Source of the DNA: Pararhizobium sp. | GTDB taxonomy: Bacteria; Pseudomonadota; Alphaproteobacteria; Rhizobiales; Rhizobiaceae | Direction: 5' to 3' | Assembly: GCA_030655075.1 (NCBI GenBank) | Contig: JAURWE010000058.1 | Coordinates: 372,001 to 436,000 of the forward strand | DNA length: 64,000 nt | Shown: positions 32,365 through 41,023 of the stretch, piece by piece | How the letters are laid out: every line of letters starts with the position of its first letter | How positions within the stretch are numbered: position 1 is the stretch's first letter | Position numbers and translations under genes: made by a program | Notes under the pieces: generated by a model | Seen by the model: the letters and a program-made list of their open reading frames with translations, nothing else | Database searches by the model: none | What the model was told of the DNA's origin: nothing

Positions 32365-34848
32365 TCATGTACCACGGGGCTTCACCCGTGTCGTCGGCGC
32401 TGCGTTGGCCGGGTCTTCCGGCCAGGGGTGCCGGGGATAGCGGCCGCGCATGTCGGAGCGCACGTCTTTCCAGGAGCCCGCCCAGAAACCCGGCAGGTCG
32501 CGCGTCGTCTGAATCAGCCGCTGTGCCGGCGACACAAGTTCGAGAAGCAGCGGCAACCGCCCGCCCGCCACGGAAGGGTGGTTTTTCAGGCCATAAAGCT
32601 CCTGGACACGGATGGACAGCACCGGCTCGTCGCCATCGTATCGTATGGGATGTTTCTGCCCGGTCGGCGCTTCGAAATGCGTCGGAACCAGCTTGCCGAG
32701 ATTACGCTGCAGGTCGGGGGGCACCAGCGACAGCAGCCCTTCGGACAGGCTGGAGCTGCTGATATCGTCGATGCCGCGTGTGTTTTCCTGCCAGGGCTCG
32801 AACCATTCGTCCAGCCGCGCCAGCAGGCCCGCATCGGTCGTGTCCGGCCACGGCGCGCCGATGCTTCGGTGAAGAAAGCCCAGCCGGTCGCGCAATTGTT
32901 GCGATTCACGTGCAAACGGCAGAACCGCTGTCCCGAGCAAACGCACGCCCTCGGCCAGCGCCTTGGCGGCTTTGGGCCCCGTCGGACGCGGCAGCGGCGC
33001 TTCCTCGAAGATCAGCGCGCCAAGCCGCGTCACCCGCCGGGCCCGCACCTGCCGGCTCGGCCGGTCGAAAAAGCTCTGGTCCTCGCGCACGATCTGGCCG
33101 GCCATTTCCTCTTCCACCGTCACCCGGTCGATCTCGGCAGCTGCCAGGACGCGCTGTTTGCCGGCGCGGCCGGTCAGATCGGCGATGACAAGCATCTCGC
33201 AGGCCGCAAGCCGCTCTGTCTCCGGCAGTTCCGCGCCGCGCCCGTTGGCCATGACGAACCGCCCGCGACCCCCGCGCTGCAGCGCGATCCGGTCGGGAAA
33301 GGCGCGCATCAGGAGATGGCCGGGATGCACTCGACCATGGGACGTCCCACCGGTTTTGCCGCCCAAGTCCTTCGCCATGCGCCGCGCCAGCCCGCGCGAG
33401 GCGTCCGCCCGGTCGCTGCGGTCGGTCTTGAAGCGGCGAAACCGCTCCTCGATATCGACACCGGTTCCGCCCAGCCCCTGTTCGGTGAGCATGACAGCAA
33501 GCAGGCAGGCCTCGGTCCCATCGCCCTCGGCCGCTGCTGAGACCGCCATGGCCGCCAGCCGCGGCGGCAGGGCAAGTGCGCGGATGCGTTTGCCCTCCTC
33601 CGTCAGGACGCCTTGGGCATCGAGCGCACGCAGAAGCCGCAAAAGCGTGCGCGCCTCCTCCAGCGTGGTTTCCGGCGGTTGGTCGACGAAGGCCAGCATC
33701 TTCGGGTCGGTGACGCCCCAATGCGCCATGTCGAGAACGAGCCCGGACAGATCGCTGGCCAGAATCTGCGCCGGGGTAAAGGCGGGAAGCGCTGCCGTCT
33801 GCCCCGCATGCCACAGCCGGATCGCCATTCCGGGCTCCGTCCGTCCCGCACGGCCGGCACGCTGGTCTGCCGAGGCGCGCGACACCCGCACCGTCTCCAG
33901 CCGGGTAATTCCGGTCGAAGGCTCGAACACCGGCAGCCGCTGCAGCCCGCTGTCGATGACGATCCGGACTCCATCGATGGTGATCGAAGTCTCGGCGATC
34001 GAGGTAGCCAGCACGATCTTGCGGCTGCCGGGCGCTGCCGGCCGGATGGCAGCGTCCTGCTCTTTCTGCGAAAGGTTGCCGTAGAGCGGCACGATCAACG
34101 TCTCGCCGGACAAGCGCCCTTCCAACCGCTCGATCGTGCGGCCGATTTCCGCCTGTCCGGGCAGAAAGGCGAGGATCGAGCCGGTCTCGGTCCGGTGCGC
34201 GGCGATTATGGCGCGCGCCATCGCATCTTCCACGCGTTCTCCGGCCGGGCGCTCCTCGTAGCGGATATCGATCGGAAAACTGCGCCCCTGGCTTTCAATC
34301 ACGGGCGCATCGCCGAGAACCGCGCTCACCCGCCCGGCATCGAGCGTTGCCGACATGACGATGAGGCGCAGATCGTCGCGCAATGCCCCCTGCACATCGA
34401 GCGCCAGCGCAAGGCCGAAGTCGCCATCGAGCGAGCGCTCGTGGAACTCATCGAACAGCACGGCCGAAACGCCGTCCAGTTCCGGATCGTCGAGCACCAT
34501 CCGGGCGAACACGCCTTCGGTCACCACCTCGATGCGAGTCCGGGCAGAAATCTTGTTGTCAAGCCGCATGCGGTAACCGACGGTTTCGCCCACCTGTTCA
34601 CCGATCAGGCTCGCCATGCGCGATGCCGCTGCCCGCGCCGCCAGCCGCCGCGGTTCGAGAAGGATGATCTTGCCATCCTTCCGCCAGGCCTGATCAAGCA
34701 GATAGAGCGGAATGAGCGTCGTCTTGCCGGCACCCGGCGGCGCGCAGACGACGGCGGTGACTGACGCGGCAAGGGCCGCACCCAGCGTGTCCAGGACCTC
34801 CGAGACCGGCAGGAGGGGCAGACGTGACTGATAGGATCCGGCCATCAT
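32365..34848 (-). CDS. hrpB: HrpB-type DEAH-box ATP-dependent helicase
   Basis: A protein of about 827 residues with RecA-like helicase domains: Walker A APPGAGKTT near 37-45, DEAH-like box LFDEFHERS near 130, motif III VMSATLDA, motif VI QRAGRAGRTEPG, and the C-terminal HrpB-specific region. The cellular role of HrpB in bacteria is poorly known. Start is ambiguous: ATG 34848 overlaps the ynjD stop by one base (TGATG), with an in-frame GTG one codon earlier and an ATG one codon later. It is coupled to the ABC transporter genes upstream. Confidence 0.93.
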   Translation of the reverse strand: MMAGSYQSRLPLLPVSEVLDTLGAALAASVTAVVCAPPGAGKTTLIPLYLLDQAWRKDGKIILLEPRRLAARAAASRMASLIGEQVGETVGYRMRLDNKISARTRIEVVTEGVFARMVLDDPELDGVSAVLFDEFHERSLDGDFGLALALDVQGALRDDLRLIVMSATLDAGRVSAVLGDAPVIESQGRSFPIDIRYEERPAGERVEDAMARAIIAAHRTETGSILAFLPGQAEIGRTIERLEGRLSGETLIVPLYGNLSQKEQDAAIRPAAPGSRKIVLATSIAETSITIDGVRIVIDSGLQRLPVFEPSTGITRLETVRVSRASADQRAGRAGRTEPGMAIRLWHAGQTAALPAFTPAQILASDLSGLVLDMAHWGVTDPKMLAFVDQPPETTLEEARTLLRLLRALDAQGVLTEEGKRIRALALPPRLAAMAVSAAAEGDGTEACLLAVMLTEQGLGGTGVDIEERFRRFKTDRSDRADASRGLARRMAKDLGGKTGGTSHGRVHPGHLLMRAFPDRIALQRGGRGRFVMANGRGAELPETERLAACEMLVIADLTGRAGKQRVLAAAEIDRVTVEEEMAGQIVREDQSFFDRPSRQVRARRVTRLGALIFEEAPLPRPTGPKAAKALAEGVRLLGTAVLPFARESQQLRDRLGFLHRSIGAPWPDTTDAGLLARLDEWFEPWQENTRGIDDISSSSLSEGLLSLVPPDLQRNLGKLVPTHFEAPTGQKHPIRYDGDEPVLSIRVQELYGLKNHPSVAGGRLPLLLELVSPAQRLIQTTRDLPGFWAGSWKDVRSDMRGRYPRHPWPEDPANAAPTTRVKPRGT

Positions 34849-35507
34849 CACACCATACTCTCAAGATGCACGACAGTCCCGCCTGCATCCTCAGCATCGG
34901 CGTGATCATGCGTCACTAGCACAACCGGGATGCGCTCCGCCTGGGCCCGGTCGAACACCAGTCGGCGCGTTTGCTGGCGCAGACTGGTATCGAGCTTGGA
35001 AAAGGGCTCGTCCAGCAACAGAACCTCCGGCGCAGAAATCATCACCCGCTGCAGCGCCACCCGTGCCTTCTGGCCACCCGAAAGCGTATCGGGATCGCGG
35101 TCGAAAAACCCGTCTAGCCCCACCTGTGAAAGCGCCTTTTCGGCGATCTGCCGCCGTTCCCGGCGTCCGCTGAGCGCCGGCGGAATGGCAAACAGCAGGT
35201 TCTCGCCGGTGGACAGATGCGGAAACAGCAGCGGGTCCTGAAACAGCACGCCCACCCGCCGTTGTTCGGTCGGCAGTTCCGTTATCTCGCGCGCGCCGAT
35301 GAACACATGGCCGCTGGCGGCAAATGCGGGATCGAGAAAACCGCCGATCAAGGCGATCAGGCTCGATTTTCCGGAGCCCGAAGCCCCCATGATCGTCAGC
35401 GTTTCACCGGGCTCGACTTGGGCCGACAGCGCCAGCAGCCGTGTCCCCCCGAGGCGGATCGCGACGCCTTCAAGCCTCAGGCCCAGATGTTCAGCATTAT
35501 CAGGCAT
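34848..35507 (-). CDS. ynjD: ABC transporter ATP-binding protein (YnjD-like)
   Basis: A 219-residue ABC ATPase: Walker A GASGSGKSS at 41-49, Q-loop VLFQDPLLFPHL at 87-98, signature LSGGQKARVALQR at 142-154, Walker B VLLLDEPFSKLD at 162-173 and switch His in VTHDHADAEDAG. It starts directly after the permease stop codon, and its own stop overlaps hrpB. Substrate of YnjBCD systems is not established; thiamine-like transporters are the nearest well-studied relatives. Confidence 0.9.
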   Translation of the reverse strand: MPDNAEHLGLRLEGVAIRLGGTRLLALSAQVEPGETLTIMGASGSGKSSLIALIGGFLDPAFAASGHVFIGAREITELPTEQRRVGVLFQDPLLFPHLSTGENLLFAIPPALSGRRERRQIAEKALSQVGLDGFFDRDPDTLSGGQKARVALQRVMISAPEVLLLDEPFSKLDTSLRQQTRRLVFDRAQAERIPVVLVTHDHADAEDAGGTVVHLESMV

Positions 35508-37202
35508 TCAGATCCTCATCGCGCGCCGATTGCGGAATAGCAAGTGCGGGATGAGCGATGCAATCACAAACGCCACGAAGGGCAAAAGGATCTGGAGAAG
35601 GGCATAGACACCGATGACCCGCCGGTCGCCGCCCGACGACAACGCCACCGTCTCGGTCGCCAGCGTTACCAGCCGCCCGGCGCCGATCAGCAGGGTCGGC
35701 AGATACAGCCCGGCGGAGACGGCAAAGCCGATGGCAAAGGCCGTCAGGCAGGCGCGCAGCAGCATCGGCAGCCGGATTTGGAACAGCACGGCGGTGGCAG
35801 ATTTCCCCAGGCTGTGAGCCACCAGCTCGTAGCGCCGGTCAAGTGCGCGCCAGGGATCAGACAGCGACAGGACCACATAGGGCAGGACAAAAACCAGATG
35901 TACGGCGACAAGAATGAGGAAGGATGGCTCCAGTCCGAGGCTGAGGACGAGGACCTGCAAGCCGAAGACGAAGGCGAGTTGCGGCACGATCAGCGGCAGA
36001 TAAAGGATCGGCATCCGGGTTTTGGAAGCCGATGCTCCATTCCGCGTCTCGCTCCACAGAAGACCGATTGCCAGAACGGTGGCGATGGCGGCTGCAACAA
36101 CACCGGCGAGAACGGTGGTGGTAAGCGGCCCAAAAATCTGCGGCAGAACTTTCGCCCATGTTTTTAGCGATATCTCATCCGGCAGCACCTGCGGAAAGGC
36201 CCAGAGCCCCGCGATGGACCAGAGCGCCAGAATGGCGATGCCGCCGAAAATGCTGAGAGCCGAGAGCATCACGCCTGCCAGCGCGGCGATGCGAACAGGC
36301 CGGTCCCCGGTCAGTCGCCAGCCTGAGAGGCTGAGTGCCCTCAGTGCGGCACCGGCCAGTCTTTCGAGCCCCCACCAGAGAACCATGGCAAGCCCCGTGA
36401 TGCCGAGCTGCAGCAGCGCGCCGGCCGAGGCCAGAAAGCGCGCCTGCAGATCGGGATCGGCCATCCACGCCGTTAGCCGCACGGAAAGCGGCGCCGGCAG
36501 ACCCGGCCCGAGGATGACAGCCACATCGACGACCGAGGTCGAATAGGCGAGCACGACGAAGACCGGCAGGCGGATCTGCCGGTAGAGACCCGGTGCCAGC
36601 GCCACCAGAAAGCCAGAGATCCGGCCAAAGCCGAGGCTCGCCATCGTCTGCCGCGCCTGCCGCACGGGAAGCTGCGGCAGCGCCGCCAGCACCATCAGAA
36701 ACAGGAAGGGCACCTCCTTGGCGACGAGCCCCAGAACCATCGACAGGCCCATCGGGTCGTTGACGACAAGCCAGTCCGGGGGGCGGGTAAAGCCTGTCAG
36801 CTCTGGAGAGATCAGACGCAGGATCATGCCCGAGGGCGCGATCAAAAAGGCGATGCCGAAGGCCGCTGCCGCATGCGGAATGGCAAGCAACGGCGACACC
36901 AGATGCTGGATGCGCGAAAACACTGTCGTTCCGGCAAAGGCGGCTGTAAACAGCAGAACCATGATGAAGGTAATGCCGGTCGCCAGCAGGCCTGTCGTCA
37001 GGCTGAGAAGACTGGATTGTAAAAGGCCTGGTTCAGCCGCCAGCTGGCGGAAATGATTGAGCGTGAGAGCATGGCCGCCGATCGCCGGCAGATAACCGAA
37101 GGCCGGAAGCAGGGTTCCGGCAAAGCCCGCCACCACGGGCGCAGCCAACACGAAGAGGAAAAGGCCCGGAAGGATGCGCGATGCAATGATCATCCGGGCC
37201 AT
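35508..37202 (-). CDS. ynjC: ABC transporter permease, double-length (YnjC-like)
   Basis: A 564-residue, strongly hydrophobic protein with about 12 transmembrane segments and two binding-protein-dependent permease modules in tandem, as in YnjC, ThiP and FbpB. One EAA-like cytoplasmic loop appears around RQARQTMASLGFGRISGF and the second around DRRYELVAHSLGKSATAV. It lies between the binding protein (6 bp away) and the ATPase (adjacent). Confidence 0.92.
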   Translation of the reverse strand: MARMIIASRILPGLFLFVLAAPVVAGFAGTLLPAFGYLPAIGGHALTLNHFRQLAAEPGLLQSSLLSLTTGLLATGITFIMVLLFTAAFAGTTVFSRIQHLVSPLLAIPHAAAAFGIAFLIAPSGMILRLISPELTGFTRPPDWLVVNDPMGLSMVLGLVAKEVPFLFLMVLAALPQLPVRQARQTMASLGFGRISGFLVALAPGLYRQIRLPVFVVLAYSTSVVDVAVILGPGLPAPLSVRLTAWMADPDLQARFLASAGALLQLGITGLAMVLWWGLERLAGAALRALSLSGWRLTGDRPVRIAALAGVMLSALSIFGGIAILALWSIAGLWAFPQVLPDEISLKTWAKVLPQIFGPLTTTVLAGVVAAAIATVLAIGLLWSETRNGASASKTRMPILYLPLIVPQLAFVFGLQVLVLSLGLEPSFLILVAVHLVFVLPYVVLSLSDPWRALDRRYELVAHSLGKSATAVLFQIRLPMLLRACLTAFAIGFAVSAGLYLPTLLIGAGRLVTLATETVALSSGGDRRVIGVYALLQILLPFVAFVIASLIPHLLFRNRRAMRI

Positions 37203-37208
37203 GAAGTA

Positions 37209-38438
37209 TCAGTTCGCCGCGCCGTAGCGCTTGATCCATTCCGCCTCAATCCGGGTCATCCAGTCCGGATGCGGCTCGTCGAGCGCCGGGCCGAGATCGG
37301 CCGGACCAAGCGTCGCCACGCCGAGATCTAGCCCGTCGAATCCGGCTTTTTCCTCAGGCGTCAGCTTGGCGAGATCAAGCACGGTGGGGTCGCCCCAGAT
37401 CTTTGGGTCCTGCTTGCGCTGCTGTGCTTCCGGCGAGATCAGGAAATTAGCGAGAACCAGCGCACCCGCCTTGGCCTTGGCATTGTAGGGAATGGCAACA
37501 AAATGCGTGTTGCCCAGCGTCCCGCCGGAAAAGACAAAGGAGCGAACGGTATCCGGCAGTTCACCCGCCGCAATAGCGGCGGACGCTTCCGAAGGGTTGA
37601 AGGCGAAGATGATGTCGAGCTCGCCATCGGCCAGCTTTTGCTTCATGTCGGGATAGTTCTGCGGATAGGCCTTGCCCTGCCGCCACAGCAGTGGATGCAG
37701 CTGGTCGAGATAGGCAAACAGCGGCGCCACATCCGCCGCGAACGTGACCTCATCCACCGGCTTCAGCAGCTTGGCCTTGTCGGGCGCAAGCTCTGTCAAA
37801 ACCTGCTTCAGAAAGGACGAACCGATGAAATCCGGTGGTTGCGGATAGGAAAAGCGGCCTGGATTGGCCTTTGCCCAGTCCAGCAGCCCGGCCGCAGAAT
37901 CCGGCAAAACATCTTTTTTGGTGCGCGCCTCGTCATAGAAGAAAACAAGTTTTGCCCCGCCCCAGGGGCTTTCCAGCCCGTCGGTCGGAATGGTGAAGTC
38001 GGTCAGGATCGTCGGCTTGTTCTTGACATCGACATAGGTCCAGTTCGGCAGCTTCGTCGCCCAGTCCGGGCCATAAAGCAGGCCCTGTTTCTTCATTGAG
38101 GCAAAATTCTCGCCGTTGATCCAGATCAGATCGACAGAGCCGCCCTCGTTTTTCCCGGCAGCCTTTTCCGCCACCACGGTTGCCACCGCCTTGGCGGTGT
38201 CATCGAGTTTCACGTGAACCAGCGTCACGCCGTAGCGGCTTTTCAGCTCGGTGCCGACCCATTGCAGATAGGCATTGATGTTTTCAGCGCCGCCCCAGGC
38301 ATTCCAGTAGACGGTCTCGCCCTTGGCCTCTTCCACGACGCCCGGCCAGTTCGCCGGATCGGCGGCGCCGGCCGTGCCGGAAAGCAGGCTGCCGAACAGG
38401 GCGGCCGTTGTGAAGAAGCGTTTTGCCAAGCCGAACAC
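37209..38438 (-). CDS. ynjB: ABC transporter substrate-binding protein (YnjB-like)
   Basis: A 409-residue periplasmic binding protein: signal peptide RFFTTAALFGSLLSGTAGAA, then WPGVVEEAKGETVYWNAWGG, SVDLIWINGENFASMKKQGLL and WGGAKLVFFYDE, which fit the YnjB group of the iron/thiamine binding-protein superfamily. Start is GTG at 38438 with AAAGGA nine bases upstream. It is the first gene of the minus-strand run ynjB-ynjC-ynjD-hrpB-actS-actR. Ligand unknown. Confidence 0.9.
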   Translation of the reverse strand: MFGLAKRFFTTAALFGSLLSGTAGAADPANWPGVVEEAKGETVYWNAWGGAENINAYLQWVGTELKSRYGVTLVHVKLDDTAKAVATVVAEKAAGKNEGGSVDLIWINGENFASMKKQGLLYGPDWATKLPNWTYVDVKNKPTILTDFTIPTDGLESPWGGAKLVFFYDEARTKKDVLPDSAAGLLDWAKANPGRFSYPQPPDFIGSSFLKQVLTELAPDKAKLLKPVDEVTFAADVAPLFAYLDQLHPLLWRQGKAYPQNYPDMKQKLADGELDIIFAFNPSEASAAIAAGELPDTVRSFVFSGGTLGNTHFVAIPYNAKAKAGALVLANFLISPEAQQRKQDPKIWGDPTVLDLAKLTPEEKAGFDGLDLGVATLGPADLGPALDEPHPDWMTRIEAEWIKRYGAAN

Positions 38439-38751
38439 GGGTCTGATCCTTTCGAGGTCATTGCCGCCGCGACTGTAGAGACCGCGTCCGTGCGGTCAAT
38501 GAGGACGGCATGCTTCCAGCTTCACGTTGCAGTGAAGGTTGACGGCGCCGGTGGTGGATCGCGGAGAGTTTTTTATATCTCCGGATTCAGCGTCCACAGC
38601 CTAACCTTTTGCTTTGATTCCAGAAGTTTACGTTGAGATCGCTGCAGCGCGATTCAGCGGCATCGGCAAAAAACAGGAATATTTGACTCGCCAAAGAGAA
38701 CAAAATAGGAACATACTCCTTTTTTGAGCACGAAAACGACTGAGGCAGCAG
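38439..38751. promoter_or_regulatory. Divergent ynjB/imuA control region
   Basis: This 313-bp region contains no gene. The imuA side carries a likely promoter TTGACT (38683-38688), a 17-base spacer and TAGGAA (38706-38711), with a LexA box overlapping its -10. The ynjB side has no promoter I can assign with confidence; a T-rich stretch GTTTTTTATAT lies near 38570. Confidence 0.55.
38698..38712 (+). promoter_or_regulatory. LexA (SOS) box of the imuA-imuB-dnaE2 operon
   Basis: GAAC (38698-38701), seven bases AAAATAG, GAAC (38709-38712): an exact match to the alpha-proteobacterial LexA operator GAAC-N7-GAAC (direct repeat, unlike E. coli CTG-N10-CAG). It overlaps the presumed -10 hexamer and is 39 bp before the imuA ATG. 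Confidence 0.93.
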
Positions 38752-39534
38752 ATGAACATCGCATCGTTGAGAGAGAGGATCCGCCATCTGGAAGGTGTTC
38801 AGGCGCGGCTTTCACCCGAAGGTGAAAGCCGCCGGAAAGGTGATTGGCATCTGGGGGTTACCAGCATTGACGCACACCTTCCGGACAACGTCCTGCCGAT
38901 GCGTACGCTGCACGATTTCACGCCGGACAGGTCCGTCAACATACCCGCAGTTTCCGCCTTCGTGCTGATGTTGCTGCAGAGGCTGCCCCGGCGCGGGCCT
39001 GTTCTCTGGTGCCAGACGGTGGAAAGCCGCCATGAATTCGGCAGGCCTTATGGCCCGGGCCTGGCCGGCGGCGATCCCGGCCCGGAGCGGCTTGTCTTCG
39101 TCTCATTGGAAAAGCCGCGCCTCATGGTCTTCGCGCTGGAGGAGGCTCTGCGCCTGCCGCATCTGGCCGCAGTGCTCGGCGAAGGCCCACCGCTCAGCTT
39201 CACCGAGACACGCCGCCTGTCGCTGATCGCCCAGAAGACCGGCGTGCCGTGTCTTTTCATCAACACACAGGAAACAGGCGAATCCTCTGCCGCCGTCACT
39301 CGCTGGAAGGTCGGGCCATCGGCCGGACCTCAGAATCGTCACGACGAAAGAGCGCCCGGTGCCTTTGCCTGGTCGCTCGAACTCACCCGTTCACGAGGCG
39401 GAAAACCAGGGTCCTGGGAGGTTTTCTGGAATGACGACACGCATTCTTTCGATACGCTTTCCGTATCTGGCCATGGAACGGTTCATGCTCACCGCTTGCC
39501 GCCGCCGCACATTGCTGGCCGCGCTTCCGCCTGA
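38752..39534 (+). CDS. imuA: ImuA, SOS mutagenesis protein
   Basis: A 260-residue RecA-like fold protein of the ImuA type: MNIASLRERIRHLEG at the start, LHDFTPDRSVNIPAVSAFVLMLLQRL, GPVLWCQTVESRHEFGRPYGPGLAG and LAQKTGVPCLFIN-like segments. It lacks a clear Walker A motif. With ImuB and DnaE2 it forms the damage-inducible mutasome. First gene of the operon; its 3' end overlaps imuB by 104 bp in another frame. Confidence 0.93.
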   Translation: MNIASLRERIRHLEGVQARLSPEGESRRKGDWHLGVTSIDAHLPDNVLPMRTLHDFTPDRSVNIPAVSAFVLMLLQRLPRRGPVLWCQTVESRHEFGRPYGPGLAGGDPGPERLVFVSLEKPRLMVFALEEALRLPHLAAVLGEGPPLSFTETRRLSLIAQKTGVPCLFINTQETGESSAAVTRWKVGPSAGPQNRHDERAPGAFAWSLELTRSRGGKPGSWEVFWNDDTHSFDTLSVSGHGTVHAHRLPPPHIAGRASA

Positions 39535-41023
39535 AGAGCCGATCGTTCTTGTCGAGCAGACGGCAAAGGGCGTGCGCATCACCGCCGCCAACCGGGCAGC
39601 GGTGGAGGCCGGGGCCGCAGCCGGGCTGGCGCTCAACGACGCCCGGGCAGCCTGTCCCGTCTTGCGGGTCGAACAGGCCGATCGGGACGGCGACGCCCTT
39701 CTTCTGGCCCGTCTGGCAAAGGCCATGATGCGCTATTCGCCCACCGTCGCCATTGATGGCGCAGACGGGCTGTTTCTCGATGTCGATGGCTGCAGCCACC
39801 TGTTTGGCGGCGAGGCGGCGCTAATCGCCGATGGTCTGGCCCGGCTGAAGACGGCAGGCTTTACCGCGCGTGCCAGCCTTGCGCCGACCCCTGGGGCTGC
39901 CCGGGCCTTCGCATCCTTTTCCTCAAAGCCGGAAATAGTGCAGGAGGCGGATCTGCGGGTGCGGATCGACGCTTTGCCGATCGCGGCTCTGCGTCTGGAT
40001 GAGGATCGCCTGGTGCTTTTGACCCGGCTCGGCCTGAAACGGGTGGGCGATCTCAGGGCCATGCCGCGCCCGGTGCTGGAGCGCCGGTTCCGCTCGCGCG
40101 AGGCCGCGCATTCCGTGCTGCTGCGTCTGGATCAGATGACCGGCGATATCCGCGAACCGATCGTGCCGATCGCGCCGCCCGAACCCTGCCGCGAATATCT
40201 TCCCTGTCCGGAACCGGCCATTCATACCGATGCCATTGCGGCGGCCCTTGGTCTGTTGCTTGCTCGCCTGCAGCAAAGGCTGGAGCGGGAAGGCAAGGGC
40301 GCCCGGCATTTCCGCCTTAGCGCCTTCAACACCGATGGCGGCAGCAGCGAGATTTCGGTCCGCCTGTCCCGCCCGAGCCGCGACATCGGGCGCATCTCGC
40401 GGCTTTTCACGCCGAAACTCGATGGTATCGATTGCGGTTTCGGCATCGATGCCTTCCTGCTGGCGGCGGCGGGTGTGGAAACAATTGCGCCGGGCCAGGT
40501 GTCTCTGGTCGAGGATGGTGACCAGCAGAATGCGGCCGATGACCCGGCCGGTTTTGCCGACGTCATCGCGCCCTTGATCGATACGCTGGGCAACCGCCTC
40601 GGCCCGGCCGCAGTATACCAGCTGGCGCCGGTCGAAAGCCATATTCCCGAACAGGCAGACAGGCGCACAATTCCCGGCAACACGCTGGGCTGGGCCGGCT
40701 GGCAAGCCGCAAAAATTACTTTGCCGAAACGTCCGCACCGGCTGTTCGATCGTCCGCAGGCCGTCGAGGTCATGGCCGGTCTGCCGGATGGGCCGCCCAA
40801 ACATTTCACCTGGCGCCGGGTCAAGCGCGTCGTCGTGCGCGCCAGCGGCCCGGAACGCATCGGCCCGGAATGGTGGCTGCCCGGCGCCGATAAGGCCTTG
40901 GAGCGCGACTATTACGTCGTCGAGGATGCGGAGGGCCGTCAATACTGGCTCTACCGGCATGGGCTCTACAGCGAGACAAACGAAACCGTTCCCATCTGGT
41001 ACCTGCACGGGCTGTTTACATGA
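39431..41023 (+). CDS. imuB: ImuB, Y-family polymerase-like adaptor
   Basis: A 530-residue Y-family protein starting MTTRILSIRFPYLAMERFM. The position of the catalytic DMD-type acidic motif in true Y polymerases reads IRFPYLAME, so it should be catalytically inactive; in Caulobacter and mycobacteria ImuB links DnaE2 to the beta clamp. ADGLFLDVDGCSHLFGG and a little-finger domain follow. ATG 39431 lies inside imuA; the stop overlaps the dnaE2 start (ATGA), so all three genes are coupled. Confidence 0.93.
   Translation: MTTRILSIRFPYLAMERFMLTACRRRTLLAALPPEEPIVLVEQTAKGVRITAANRAAVEAGAAAGLALNDARAACPVLRVEQADRDGDALLLARLAKAMMRYSPTVAIDGADGLFLDVDGCSHLFGGEAALIADGLARLKTAGFTARASLAPTPGAARAFASFSSKPEIVQEADLRVRIDALPIAALRLDEDRLVLLTRLGLKRVGDLRAMPRPVLERRFRSREAAHSVLLRLDQMTGDIREPIVPIAPPEPCREYLPCPEPAIHTDAIAAALGLLLARLQQRLEREGKGARHFRLSAFNTDGGSSEISVRLSRPSRDIGRISRLFTPKLDGIDCGFGIDAFLLAAAGVETIAPGQVSLVEDGDQQNAADDPAGFADVIAPLIDTLGNRLGPAAVYQLAPVESHIPEQADRRTIPGNTLGWAGWQAAKITLPKRPHRLFDRPQAVEVMAGLPDGPPKHFTWRRVKRVVVRASGPERIGPEWWLPGADKALERDYYVVEDAEGRQYWLYRHGLYSETNETVPIWYLHGLFT

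Noticed and set aside
39359..39430. Longer ImuB start inside imuA
   Set aside because: The extra 24 residues are shadow translation of imuA; the family N-terminus starts at ATG 39431.
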